NCBI GenBank assembly: GCA_016286835.1
Contig: JAEEUD010000012.1
Location: 1 to 14,221, forward strand
Direction: 5' to 3'
DNA length: 14,221 nucleotides
DNA from: Pyramidobacter sp.
GTDB taxonomy: Bacteria > Synergistota > Synergistia > Synergistales > Dethiosulfovibrionaceae
Notes under the pieces: model-generated
Databases searched by the model: none
What the model was told of the DNA's origin: nothing
What the model saw: the letters and a program-made list of their open reading frames with translations, nothing else
Shown here: positions 1-6,306 of the stretch, piece by piece
Numbering within the stretch: position 1 is the stretch's first letter
Layout: the number at the start of each line of letters is the position of its first letter
Position numbers and translations under genes: made by a program

Positions 1-31
1 CGTGATCCGCTTCTGTTTCACAGAGAACAAA

Positions 32-63
32 AAGGACGGGCCGCCGCAGGGCAGTCCGTCCTT
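32..63 (-). terminator. Rho-independent terminator after the asparaginase gene
   Basis: An 8-bp perfect stem (AAGGACGG at 32-39 with CCGTCCTT at 56-63) starts 7 bases past the asparaginase stop codon. Read on the minus strand it is followed by a run of T (complement of 28-31, then mixed). The right side also carries T-rich sequence (62-69), so it may work weakly in the other direction too. Confidence 0.8.
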
Positions 64-70
64 CTTTTAT

Positions 71-1108
71 CTACTCCCGGCACTCGCGCAGATAGCGGCC
101 GAGCACGCTGCCCGGATCGTCCGGAGCGACGGCGAGCGAATAACAGCAGAGACTGTGGACAAATTCCACCGAACGGTCCATCTGGTTCCAGACGCGGAAG
201 CCGTTTTTGGCAAGACACGCCATACCGACGCGGTCGTAGCCCTCGGGATGTTTGACGCCGCCCTCGGCCTGGCTGCACGCGACGATCAGAGGTTTTTCCT
301 GCGCGCCGAAACGCTCTCGCAGGCTGTCGAGCGCGGCCGGGATCATGTTGCCAGCGCCGTAACCGAGCAAACAGACGAATCGCTCATCTCCGCTCCAGCG
401 CGGATGCGTGCCCGGCATCGCCAGGAACCAGCGCACGCCGCCGCAGCTTTTTCTCAGTTCATCGGGCTCCAGCCAGTTCAGACGCTTTGCTTCGTGCGTC
501 AGGTCGTCCGTGTGCGCCGTGCGCTCGGAAATCTGCGCCGATTCGAGCGCCCAGTCGGGATTGAAGAACAGCGGCTGGCCGTTGACGGCGGTAAAAGCGT
601 CGGGATGCATGGCGTGCGCCTTGTGGACGCGGTCACCGGGGATCAGCTTCCAGTTGAAGTACACCCACACGCCGCGCAGGTCGGTGCAGCAGGCCATCGC
701 CGCGCCGCGCAGGTTGGACGTGACGTCTTCGGGCATGTAGTCGAGCGTCAGCTGGCTGCCGGTGAGGACGACGGGGATGGGCAGATTGCCGAAACACAGG
801 CTCAGCCATGCCGCCGTGTTCGCCATCGTGTCGGTGCCGTGCAGGATGAGCACGCCCGTCAGGCCGTTTTCAAGCTCTTCGATGATGCAGCGGGAAATGG
901 CAAGCCAGTGCCCGGGATCCATCTCCGAGCTGTCAATGCCCGGACGCCCGAGAGGCTCGCGGATCACGGCCTCGACGCCGCGCTCGTTCAAAAGTTCGTC
1001 CAGCGACGCGCGCAGTCTCGCCGAGGCGCCGGATACGGGGGCCTTGCCGTTGCCGTCAAAGCCGCTGGCGATCGTTCCGCCCGTGAAGATGACCAAAAGC
1101 CGTCCCAT
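71..1108 (-). CDS. L-asparaginase, cytoplasmic (type I-like)
   Basis: Hydrolyses L-asparagine to aspartate and ammonia. The 345-residue protein has both threonine sites of the asparaginase/glutaminase family: TGGTIAS at residues 9-15 with nucleophile T12, and HGTDT at residues 90-94 with the second threonine and aspartate. Other family marks are the IDSSEM segment near residue 59, VLTGSQ near 114, and a YFNWKLIPG-R-HK segment near 150 where the family has its conserved lysine. There is no signal peptide, so a cytosolic enzyme is likely. The start at 1108 is preferred over the upstream ATG at 1153 because AAAGGAGA (1116-1123) lies 7 bases before it and because family proteins begin with the beta strand leading into GGTI. 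It is a single-gene unit, with a terminator on each side and its own promoter near 1155. In an amino-acid-fermenting organism it would feed aspartate into central metabolism. Whether it also accepts glutamine cannot be read from sequence. Confidence 0.93.
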   Translation of the reverse strand: MGRLLVIFTGGTIASGFDGNGKAPVSGASARLRASLDELLNERGVEAVIREPLGRPGIDSSEMDPGHWLAISRCIIEELENGLTGVLILHGTDTMANTAAWLSLCFGNLPIPVVLTGSQLTLDYMPEDVTSNLRGAAMACCTDLRGVWVYFNWKLIPGDRVHKAHAMHPDAFTAVNGQPLFFNPDWALESAQISERTAHTDDLTHEAKRLNWLEPDELRKSCGGVRWFLAMPGTHPRWSGDERFVCLLGYGAGNMIPAALDSLRERFGAQEKPLIVACSQAEGGVKHPEGYDRVGMACLAKNGFRVWNQMDRSVEFVHSLCCYSLAVAPDDPGSVLGRYLRECRE

Positions 1109-1115
1109 GAAAACG

Positions 1116-1123
1116 TCTCCTTT
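1116..1123 (-). promoter_or_regulatory. Shine-Dalgarno site deciding the asparaginase start
   Basis: AAAGGAGA on the minus strand, 7 bases upstream of the ATG at 1108. The alternative ATG at 1153 has no such site and lies within a few bases of the predicted -10 element. Confidence 0.8.
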
Positions 1124-1154
1124 GCGAGTGAAATGAGGATCATCGTCCGTCACT

Positions 1155-1163
1155 ATTCTAGCA
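1155..1163 (-). promoter_or_regulatory. Extended -10 promoter for the asparaginase gene
   Basis: The minus strand reads TG-C-TAGAAT, an extended -10 element (TGnTATAAT, one mismatch in the hexamer). No convincing -35 box lies at 16-18 bases, as expected for this promoter class. Transcription would start near 1148, giving a leader of about 40 bases. It sits immediately after the terminator of the upstream purine unit. Confidence 0.55.
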
Positions 1164-1173
1164 CGATTTTTTC

Positions 1174-1206
1174 ATAAAAAAAGGAGACAGCCGCAAGGCC
1201 GTCTCC
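1174..1206 (-). terminator. Terminator of the purine permease-phosphoribosyltransferase unit
   Basis: A 10-bp stem (1183-1192 with 1197-1206, one G-U pair) with a four-base loop is followed on the minus strand by seven T (complement of 1176-1182). This is a classic intrinsic terminator, 24 bases past the phosphoribosyltransferase stop codon. Confidence 0.93.
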
Positions 1207-1230
1207 GTTATTTTTGTACAGAACCGCTCG

Positions 1231-1773
1231 TTAATCAGGGAACACGGGCAGACGTTCAAGATAGGTCACGTCGTGACCGTCATAGCCGCCCTCCTCGAGC
1301 AGAGGCGCAACTTTGGCGACGACCGTGCAGCCCGTCTTGTTCAGGATCTCCTCCACCGCCTTCAGTGAGCCGCCCGTGGAGACCACGTCGTCGACGATGG
1401 CCACGCGCTTGTGCCAGATCTTCTGCACGTCGGCGCTGTCCATGACGAGATGCTGCTGTCCGGCCGTGGTGATCGACTGCACATCGACGATCAGCGGATT
1501 TTCCATGTACACCTTCACCGACTTACGGATAACGATGTAGTTGATGCCCATCATCCGGGCCATTGCATGCGCAAGCGGGATCGCCTTAGCTTCGGGGCAG
1601 ATGAGATAATCGATATCAGCGGGCAGCTTGGTGACAAGTACTTTCGCGCACTCTTCGACCAGTTCCGTGTCGCCGAGCATGATGAAGCCGGCGATCTGAA
1701 GGTGTTCGTTGACGCGATGCAGCTGAAGATGACGGGTCAGACCGGCAATGTGAAGCTCATACGTTTCGTTCAT
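1231..1773 (-). CDS. Adenine/xanthine-type purine phosphoribosyltransferase
   Basis: A 180-residue type I phosphoribosyltransferase that joins a purine base to PRPP, giving the nucleotide and pyrophosphate. The PRPP-binding loop is at residues 125-138 (AIVDDVVSTGGS), with the paired aspartates D128 and D129 and the TGG turn. The segment EAKAIPLAHAMAR near 61-73, followed by VIRKSVKVYM at 81-90, corresponds to the APRT-like core and flexible loop. The ATG at 1773 is chosen because AAAGGAG (1782-1788) lies 8 bases upstream; the reading frame stays open further upstream only inside the permease gene, in another frame. It is the second gene of a two-gene unit, 20 bases after the purine permease, so it probably traps the imported base as nucleotide. 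Which base (adenine, xanthine, hypoxanthine or guanine) is not clear, so no symbol is given. The family assignment is firm and the substrate open. Confidence 0.85.
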   Translation of the reverse strand: MNETYELHIAGLTRHLQLHRVNEHLQIAGFIMLGDTELVEECAKVLVTKLPADIDYLICPEAKAIPLAHAMARMMGINYIVIRKSVKVYMENPLIVDVQSITTAGQQHLVMDSADVQKIWHKRVAIVDDVVSTGGSLKAVEEILNKTGCTVVAKVAPLLEEGGYDGHDVTYLERLPVFPD

Positions 1774-1793
1774 GATGAATGCTCCTTTATTGT

Positions 1794-2906
1794 TTACAGA
1801 TGAAAGATAAAGCGGATCGCGATGCCCGCAAGCAGACCGACGAAGGGATTCCAGCGCGCGGAAGCGAAGATCGTCGCGCCGACGACCATGCCCCACGGGC
1901 CGAAACCGAAGCCGTTCAGCGACTCGGGAGGAACGGCCGCAAGCGCCAGCGCCGTGTTGTTGATGAACGTGACGAACACGCCGAGCACAAGCAGGAAGCC
2001 GGCGATCGACGAACGATGCACGTAGCGTCCGATCGTGGGCAGCAGTCGGAAGATCAGCAGCGCGGCCATGATCACCATCATCATCACCGACGAGCGCACC
2101 GGATTGGGCGCCGTGGCCGTGCCGGAGATGATCGACTCGACGGGCGAGCCGCCGAACAGCGTCGAAGCGATGTCGGCCAGGCTGGAGTATATCGCCAGAT
2201 GATCGACGTTGGCGTTCGTATTCGCGATCGAGCCCGTGATCTTGCCGAACGAGATGTTCGCGCCGATGTTGATGCAGGCCATCGCCAGCGCGCCGGAAAG
2301 CACGCGGCGGTTGCGCCAGAAGCACCATTCGATGTTGCCGAAGTTGAACTTCTCCAGCGTGATGTCGGCCGAGAGACGGTCGAGATCCATCTTGCGCACG
2401 CGCAGCAGATAATTGTACAGCACCGTCGCCGCCGTCACCGAGATGATGATCGTCCAGGCCAGATCACGCGTGCAGAACCACACGGCCAGCGCCACGACCA
2501 CCGACAGCGAGCCGGACCACTTCTCCGACTTGAGCATTTCGACCGACACGTTCGCCAGCATCAGGCCGACGCCGGCCATCATGGAATCGACGATCGCCGG
2601 ACCGATCCAGGCCACGATCGCCTCGTTCAGCCCCATCAGCGAAGGGATCAGCAGGAACACGGCGCCCCAGAAGACCATGCTGAGACGTTCGCGCACGTCC
2701 TTCCCCATGCTCCCGGCCAGCGTGATCGTCTCCGCCTGGAACGAGATCGTCGCCACGGAGTTGAAATACAGCGAGCCGCCTGCGCCGATCAGAAACGCCA
2801 GCGCCGTCGGCAGCGCCGCAAAGCCGTACATCAGCGCCAGCAGGCCCTGCGGGATGCCGTTGACGACGACCGCCAGCGCAGCCAAAAGATCTGTGAGCAT
2901 TACCAA
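1794..2906 (-). CDS. NCS2-family purine/nucleobase permease
   Basis: An integral membrane protein of about 370 residues with roughly 10-12 hydrophobic segments, resembling xanthine/uracil/guanine permeases of the NCS2 (nucleobase-ascorbate) superfamily. Supporting motifs are FQAETITLAG near residue 57, in the position of the family's third helix, the GPAIVDSMMAG segment near 102, and the FGGSPVESIISGTATAPNP segment near 251-269, which matches the family's substrate-site helix. The protein is short compared with many NCS2 members (about 430). It begins with TTG at 2906 (GGAG at 2913-2916, 6 bases upstream) or ATG at 2900 (12 bases from the same site); the TTG fits spacing better, and the two differ by only two residues. 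The phosphoribosyltransferase gene follows after 20 bases, so the pair likely imports a purine base and converts it to nucleotide. The exact substrate is not readable. Confidence 0.85.
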   Translation of the reverse strand: MVMLTDLLAALAVVVNGIPQGLLALMYGFAALPTALAFLIGAGGSLYFNSVATISFQAETITLAGSMGKDVRERLSMVFWGAVFLLIPSLMGLNEAIVAWIGPAIVDSMMAGVGLMLANVSVEMLKSEKWSGSLSVVVALAVWFCTRDLAWTIIISVTAATVLYNYLLRVRKMDLDRLSADITLEKFNFGNIEWCFWRNRRVLSGALAMACINIGANISFGKITGSIANTNANVDHLAIYSSLADIASTLFGGSPVESIISGTATAPNPVRSSVMMMVIMAALLIFRLLPTIGRYVHRSSIAGFLLVLGVFVTFINNTALALAAVPPESLNGFGFGPWGMVVGATIFASARWNPFVGLLAGIAIRFIFHL

Positions 2907-2947
2907 GTCACTCTCCCATAAAGAACGGTTTTGGGAAAAATCCCTAT

Positions 2948-2975
2948 ACTTTTTAACTCACTACGCGGTTAAAGT
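2948..2975. promoter_or_regulatory. Inverted repeat overlapping the purine-unit promoter (possible operator)
   Basis: ACTTTTTAAC (2948-2957) and GTTAAAGT (2968-2975) are inverted around a 10-base centre; the inner six bases (TTTAAC/GTTAAA) pair perfectly. The repeat spans the predicted -35 to -10 interval, which is where a repressor site would be expected. The binding protein is unknown. Confidence 0.35.
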
Positions 2976-2978
2976 CAA
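2950..2978 (-). promoter_or_regulatory. Candidate promoter of the purine unit
   Basis: The minus strand has TTGACT (2978-2973, five of six matches to TTGACA), a 17-base spacer, and TAAAAA (2955-2950, four of six matches to TATAAT). Transcription would start near 2943, leaving a leader of about 37 bases. The -10 element is weak, which would suit a regulated promoter. No purine or PRPP riboswitch core was found in the leader. Confidence 0.4.
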
Positions 2979-3067
2979 CACTCTTTCCCCCCTGACACAC
3001 GCGCCGCCGGGTGAAAATACGCCGAAAAAACACCCTGCCGTGCAGAGTCTCACAAATTGCGTTTTTA

Positions 3068-3076
3068 TGATAAGAT
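3068..3076 (+). promoter_or_regulatory. Extended -10 promoter for cardiolipin synthase
   Basis: TG-A-TAAGAT at 3068-3076 fits an extended -10 element; an overlapping TATGAT (3066-3071) is an alternative hexamer. No good -35 box is present at 16-18 bases. The start would be near 3083, with a leader of about 42 bases. Confidence 0.45.
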
Positions 3077-3124
3077 AGCGGCGGCTCTCTCATCACAATC
3101 ATCCACTTCCAAAGGATTGATCAC

Positions 3125-4579
3125 ATGACTTTCGGACATGAACTCAGTCTCGTCTTCTGGGCGGGATTCGCCATTCTCTCGTTCATCATCCGTATTTCCT
3201 CGCTGTTGCTGATCCCCCGCCGTCACAGCCCGTCGACGGCGACAGCGTGGCTGCTGGTGATCCTGCTCTGGCCGTGGCCGGGCATCATCGCCTACTCGTT
3301 TTTCGGTACCAATGTTCTGCCCAAGCGCCGCATGGAACGACATAATGCCGCGCTCTCGCGGCTCCAGGACTTTCGCGATCGCCTGCGCGCCCATCATCCC
3401 GGCGCGGCTCGTCCGACGCTGCCGCCTTCGCTGGCCGCCACGGCGAATCTGGCAGAAAACCTCGGCTATCTCAACGCCGTCCAGGGCAATTCAGTGCGCG
3501 GCGTCACAAGCGCCGAGGAATTCATCGAGGATCTCGCCGCCGAGATCGACGCAGCCACGAGCGAAGTCAGCCTGCTCTATTACATCTTCAACGACGACAT
3601 ATATGGCCGCAAAGTGATCGACGCCTGCCGGCGCGCTGCCCGCCGCGGCGTCACCGTGCGAATGCTGCTCGACTCCGTGGGTTCGCGCGATTTTCTGCGT
3701 TCGGCTTTGAAAAACGACATCCGCCGCGACGGCGTGAACGTCACCGAGGCGCTGCCCGTGCGATTCTACCGCGTCAAGGCGGCGCGGTTCGACCTGAGAA
3801 ACCACCGCAAGCTGGCCATTATCGACCGGCGCGTGGCTTTCACGGGCTCGCACAACGTCACCGCCCCGAGTTACGGCCGCTGTGACCGGATGCTTTGGAT
3901 GGACGTCAGCCTGATTCTTGAAGGTCCGGTCGTCCGCCAGCTCGAAAGCGTGTTCCTCGAAGACTGGTACGTGGAGACGGGCGAACTGCTCGACACGCCC
4001 CACCTGTTCAGCCCTCCGGCGACGCCCGGCAACGCCTGCCTGCAGACCGTTCCCAGCGGACCGTCCTACTCCACCGAGAACTATCAGCGCCTGATCATCG
4101 CCTCCATCATCGGCGCGCAGCAGCAGGTGACGATCACCACGCCGTATCTGATCCCCGACGAGGGGATGCTCCAGGCCATCGAAGTGGCGCGGCTTCGCGG
4201 CGTCAAAGTGCGGCTGGTCATCCCGGCCAAATCCGACCAGATCATCGTCGGCTACGCCTCGCGCGCCTACTACAGCGAATTTTTGCGCCGCGGCGTCGAC
4301 ATCTGGCTGTACGGCAAGGGATTGCTCCACTCCAAGACGATGACCGTGGACGAAGACCTCGGCTTCGTCGGTTCGAGCAATTTCGACATCCGCTCGTTCT
4401 CGCTCAACTTCGAGATCAACATGATTCTCTACGGCGCGCACGAAAACGCAGCCGTGCACCGTCTGCAGCGGCTCTACATCTGCGACTCGCACCGTCTCAC
4501 GGCCGAGGAATGGCAGAAGCGCGGCCACGTCTCGATGGCCCTGGAAAGCGTGACGAAACTGCTCAGTCCGCTGCTGTAA
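3125..4579 (+). CDS. cls: Cardiolipin synthase, phospholipase D family
   Basis: Condenses two phosphatidylglycerol molecules into cardiolipin and glycerol at the cytoplasmic membrane. The 484-residue protein has two N-terminal membrane helices (about residues 8-30 and 40-60), then two phospholipase D domains. Each domain carries an HKD motif: HRKLAIID at 227-234 (H227, K229, D234) and HSKTMTVD at 402-409 (H402, K404, D409). Both motifs are followed by the usual GSHN and GSSN segments (241-244 and 416-419). Length and layout match bacterial ClsA-type enzymes. The ATG at 3125 has AAAGGA (3111-3116) 8 bases upstream. The gene is divergent from the purine unit and reads toward the small DUF1858 gene, which begins 79 bases after this stop. 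No terminator is visible between them, so some read-through into the small gene is possible. No damage or truncation is seen. Confidence 0.94.
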   Translation: MTFGHELSLVFWAGFAILSFIIRISSLLLIPRRHSPSTATAWLLVILLWPWPGIIAYSFFGTNVLPKRRMERHNAALSRLQDFRDRLRAHHPGAARPTLPPSLAATANLAENLGYLNAVQGNSVRGVTSAEEFIEDLAAEIDAATSEVSLLYYIFNDDIYGRKVIDACRRAARRGVTVRMLLDSVGSRDFLRSALKNDIRRDGVNVTEALPVRFYRVKAARFDLRNHRKLAIIDRRVAFTGSHNVTAPSYGRCDRMLWMDVSLILEGPVVRQLESVFLEDWYVETGELLDTPHLFSPPATPGNACLQTVPSGPSYSTENYQRLIIASIIGAQQQVTITTPYLIPDEGMLQAIEVARLRGVKVRLVIPAKSDQIIVGYASRAYYSEFLRRGVDIWLYGKGLLHSKTMTVDEDLGFVGSSNFDIRSFSLNFEINMILYGAHENAAVHRLQRLYICDSHRLTAEEWQKRGHVSMALESVTKLLSPLL

Positions 4580-4586
4580 AAACAGC

Positions 4587-4615
4587 TGTACAATTTCGAT
4601 TCTCTCGTTTATAAT
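4587..4615 (+). promoter_or_regulatory. Promoter of the DUF1858 gene
   Basis: TGTACA (4587-4592, four of six matches to the -35 consensus), a 17-base spacer, and a perfect TATAAT (4610-4615). Transcription would start near 4622, giving a leader of about 37 bases. This is the best-formed promoter in the window and lies just past the cls stop codon. Confidence 0.65.
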
Positions 4616-4658
4616 GCGCCTGTTTGCTATTTTTCCCCAAAAAGGAGTGAATCCAACG

Positions 4659-4868
4659 ATGATCACCAAAGACATGCTGATCGCCGAAGTCGTCGAAAAG
4701 TATCCCCAGGTCGTGCCCACGATGATGATGTCCGGCATGGGCTGCGTGCACTGCGCGATCGCCCACGGCGAAAGCCTCGGCGACGGCGCCATGGCCCACG
4801 GCATCGATCCCGACGCGCTCGTGAACGCCCTCAACGACGCTCTCAAAGCCGCCGGCGTCGAAGCGTAA
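4659..4868 (+). CDS. DUF1858 small redox-disulfide protein
   Basis: A 69-residue protein of the DUF1858 family, also described as the hybrid-cluster-protein-associated redox disulfide domain. Visible features are the N-terminal MITKDMLIAEVV segment, a run of methionines (22-24), the GMGCVHC motif with the CxxC pair C29/C32, and a C-terminal helix containing DPDALVNALNDAL. The start at 4659 is chosen over the in-frame ATG at 4614 because AAAGGAG (4641-4647) precedes it by 11 bases and because the upstream ATG overlaps the predicted -10 box. The protein is soluble and complete. The CxxC pair suggests thiol-disulfide or metal chemistry, but no biochemical role is established for stand-alone members and no hybrid-cluster protein gene lies nearby. 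It has its own promoter and a strong terminator, so it is probably made independently of cls. Family assignment is strong; function is open. Confidence 0.88.
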   Translation: MITKDMLIAEVVEKYPQVVPTMMMSGMGCVHCAIAHGESLGDGAMAHGIDPDALVNALNDALKAAGVEA

Positions 4869-4884
4869 TCCAACGCCCCGAACT

Positions 4885-4925
4885 AAAAACTCCCGAAGTT
4901 TCTTAGCGAAACTTCGGGAGTTTTT
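4885..4925. terminator. Bidirectional terminator between the DUF1858 gene and wecB
   Basis: An 18-bp perfect stem (4885-4902 with 4908-4925) and a five-base loop. It is flanked by A on the left arm and T on the right arm, so both strands carry a U-run. It sits between two converging genes (stops at 4868 and 4963) and probably serves both. Confidence 0.95.
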
Positions 4926-4962
4926 GTTGTTCAGTAAAACGTTTTTGTTTTTAGGGTTTTGA

Positions 4963-6063
4963 CTACTCGTTCTTTATTCTTTCTTCCAGCGCCGAGGCGA
5001 TCCGTTCGCTCGCGTACCCGTCGCCGTAAGGATTTTTCGAGCGGGCCATGGAACGGATGCGCGCTTCGTCATCCATCAGCGCCGCAAAAGAATTCATCGC
5101 CGTTTCCGGCTCGTTGCCAAGCAGCGTGACGATTCCCGCCTGTACGCCTTCGGGACGCTCCGTGACATTGCGCACAACGGCGACCGGCACGCCCAGCGAC
5201 GCGCCTTCCTCCTGCAAGCCCCCGGAATCGGTCAGAATCAGCGAACTGCGCGCCAGAAGCGCCGCCATCTGCCCGTACTCGAGCGGATCGATCAGCTTCA
5301 CGTTTTCGCACGCAGACAACGCCGGCATCACGGCCTCGCGCACGATCGGATTGAGATGCACGGGGAACACGAACGTCCAGTCCGAATGAGCGTTTGCCAC
5401 CGCCGCCAGACGCTCCGCAAGCGCGCCCAACACCGGCCAGTTTTCGCGCCGGTGCAGCGTCACCGTCACGACCCGGCCGGATGGAGGCACGCACTCGGGC
5501 AGCCGCCCCTGCTTTGAGGCAAAAAGGATGGCGTCCACCGCCGTCTGCCCCGTCACCCAAATCCGCTCCGGGTGCGCGCCGCTTTTCAGCAGATTGTCGC
5601 GCGCACCCTCCGTCGGCGCGAAGAACGTATCGCACAACGCGTCCGTCAGCACACGGTTAGCTTCTTCCGGGAACGGCTCGCTCATCGAGCCGCTGCGCAG
5701 CCCCGCTTCCACGTGTCCCACCGGGATCCGTTCCAAAAACGCCGCCCACGCCGAGACGAACGTCGTCAGCGTGTCGCCGTGCACCAGCACGTAATCGGCG
5801 CGCAGATCGTGCAGCGCCTGCGCGATCCCGGGCAAAATGCGCGCAGCCAGCCCCGGCAATGTCTGACGGTCGGTCATCACGTCGAGATTGCGTTCGTACG
5901 GCACGCCGAAGATCGCCAAAGCCTGCTCCAGCTGCGTGCGGTGCTGCCCCGTGAGCAGGATCAGCGGCTCGATCGTTTCTCTTTTTTTCAGCGCCAGATA
6001 CACCGGCGCCATCTTGATCGCCTCCGGCCGCGTGCCGAACGCGAGAACGATTCGTTTTTTCAT
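4963..6063 (-). CDS. wecB: UDP-N-acetylglucosamine 2-epimerase (non-hydrolysing)
   Basis: Interconverts UDP-GlcNAc and UDP-ManNAc, supplying ManNAc units for surface polysaccharide. The 366-residue protein shows the GT-B-fold epimerase motifs in order: GTRPEAIKMAPV (10-21), HGDTLTTF (95-102), VGHVEAGLRSG (115-125), PEEANR (132-137), TGQTAVDA (171-178), TLHRREN (202-208) and TDSGGLQEEGASLGVP (278-293). Residues equivalent to the catalytic set of E. coli WecB are present: D97, E119, E133 and H204. The frame is open upstream to 6201, but the ATG at 6063 is chosen because MKKRIVLAFGTRPEA is the family N-terminus and GGAG lies just upstream (6068-6071). It is a single-gene unit, converging on the DUF1858 gene. 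No ManNAc dehydrogenase (wecC) or glycosyltransferase is adjacent, so the glycan it serves is unknown. The symbol reflects family identity. Confidence 0.94.
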   Translation of the reverse strand: MKKRIVLAFGTRPEAIKMAPVYLALKKRETIEPLILLTGQHRTQLEQALAIFGVPYERNLDVMTDRQTLPGLAARILPGIAQALHDLRADYVLVHGDTLTTFVSAWAAFLERIPVGHVEAGLRSGSMSEPFPEEANRVLTDALCDTFFAPTEGARDNLLKSGAHPERIWVTGQTAVDAILFASKQGRLPECVPPSGRVVTVTLHRRENWPVLGALAERLAAVANAHSDWTFVFPVHLNPIVREAVMPALSACENVKLIDPLEYGQMAALLARSSLILTDSGGLQEEGASLGVPVAVVRNVTERPEGVQAGIVTLLGNEPETAMNSFAALMDDEARIRSMARSKNPYGDGYASERIASALEERIKNE

Positions 6064-6090
6064 GGAACTCCACACACCTTTCACCGCGCC

Positions 6091-6096
6091 ATTATA
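6091..6096 (-). promoter_or_regulatory. Candidate -10 box for wecB
   Basis: A perfect TATAAT on the minus strand, 27 bases upstream of the wecB ATG. A -35 box is not convincing (TTTTTG at 17 bases). The leader would be about 20 bases. Confidence 0.45.
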
Positions 6097-6252
6097 CAAC
6101 AAACGGAAGGAAGCAAAAACACCTTTCCCAATGCTGTTTTCTGACTCCCGGAACGAAGGATTTATTGAATCGCGTTCTGCTCTGCAAAATTGATCAGTCA
6201 TCGTAACCGTTCGTATTCATTTGTTTTGCAGAACAACGTTCGCTTACGCATC
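6097..6252. other. Noncoding stretch upstream of wecB with a distant inverted repeat
   Basis: No gene is recognised between the wecB promoter and the ftsH terminator. The minus-strand frame is open here but has no start signal or conserved content. The only structure seen is a 9-bp inverted repeat, TCTGCAAAA (6181-6189) with TTTTGCAGA (6224-6232), separated by 34 bases. It could be a regulator site or chance. Confidence 0.4.
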
Positions 6253-6295
6253 AAACAAACGCCCTGCCGCTGAATTCGCGGCAGGGCGTTTGTTT
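6253..6295. terminator. Terminator after ftsH
   Basis: An 18-bp perfect stem (6253-6270 with 6278-6295) around a seven-base loop that contains GAATTC, starting 12 bases past the ftsH stop. The minus-strand tail is GTTTGTTTGAT, a broken T-run; the plus-strand tail is similar, so it may act both ways. Confidence 0.85.
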
Positions 6296-6306
6296 GTTCT
6301 CAGTTG

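Noticed and set aside
2..1177. A 391-codon plus-strand frame opposite the asparaginase gene
   Set aside because: It crosses two stem-loop terminators and the promoter of the real gene, and the protein is Arg/Ala/Val/His-rich without motifs.
1779..2921. A 380-codon plus-strand frame rich in Arg, Asp, His and Gln opposite the purine permease
   Set aside because: Its composition is that of an antisense shadow of a hydrophobic membrane protein; the opposite strand codes a clear permease.
2907..3000. Possible purine riboswitch upstream of the permease
   Set aside because: The predicted leader is only about 37 bases and lacks the conserved three-way junction sequences of purine riboswitches; only a short GGGA/TCCC hairpin and the promoter inverted repeat are present.
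3491..4873. A 460-codon minus-strand frame across cls and the DUF1858 gene
   Set aside because: It overlaps two convincing plus-strand genes with catalytic motifs and shows no domain of its own.
6253..6295. The GAATTC-containing 18-bp palindrome as a mobile-element end
   Set aside because: It has the position and form of a terminator directly after ftsH, and there is no transposase, second copy or target duplication.
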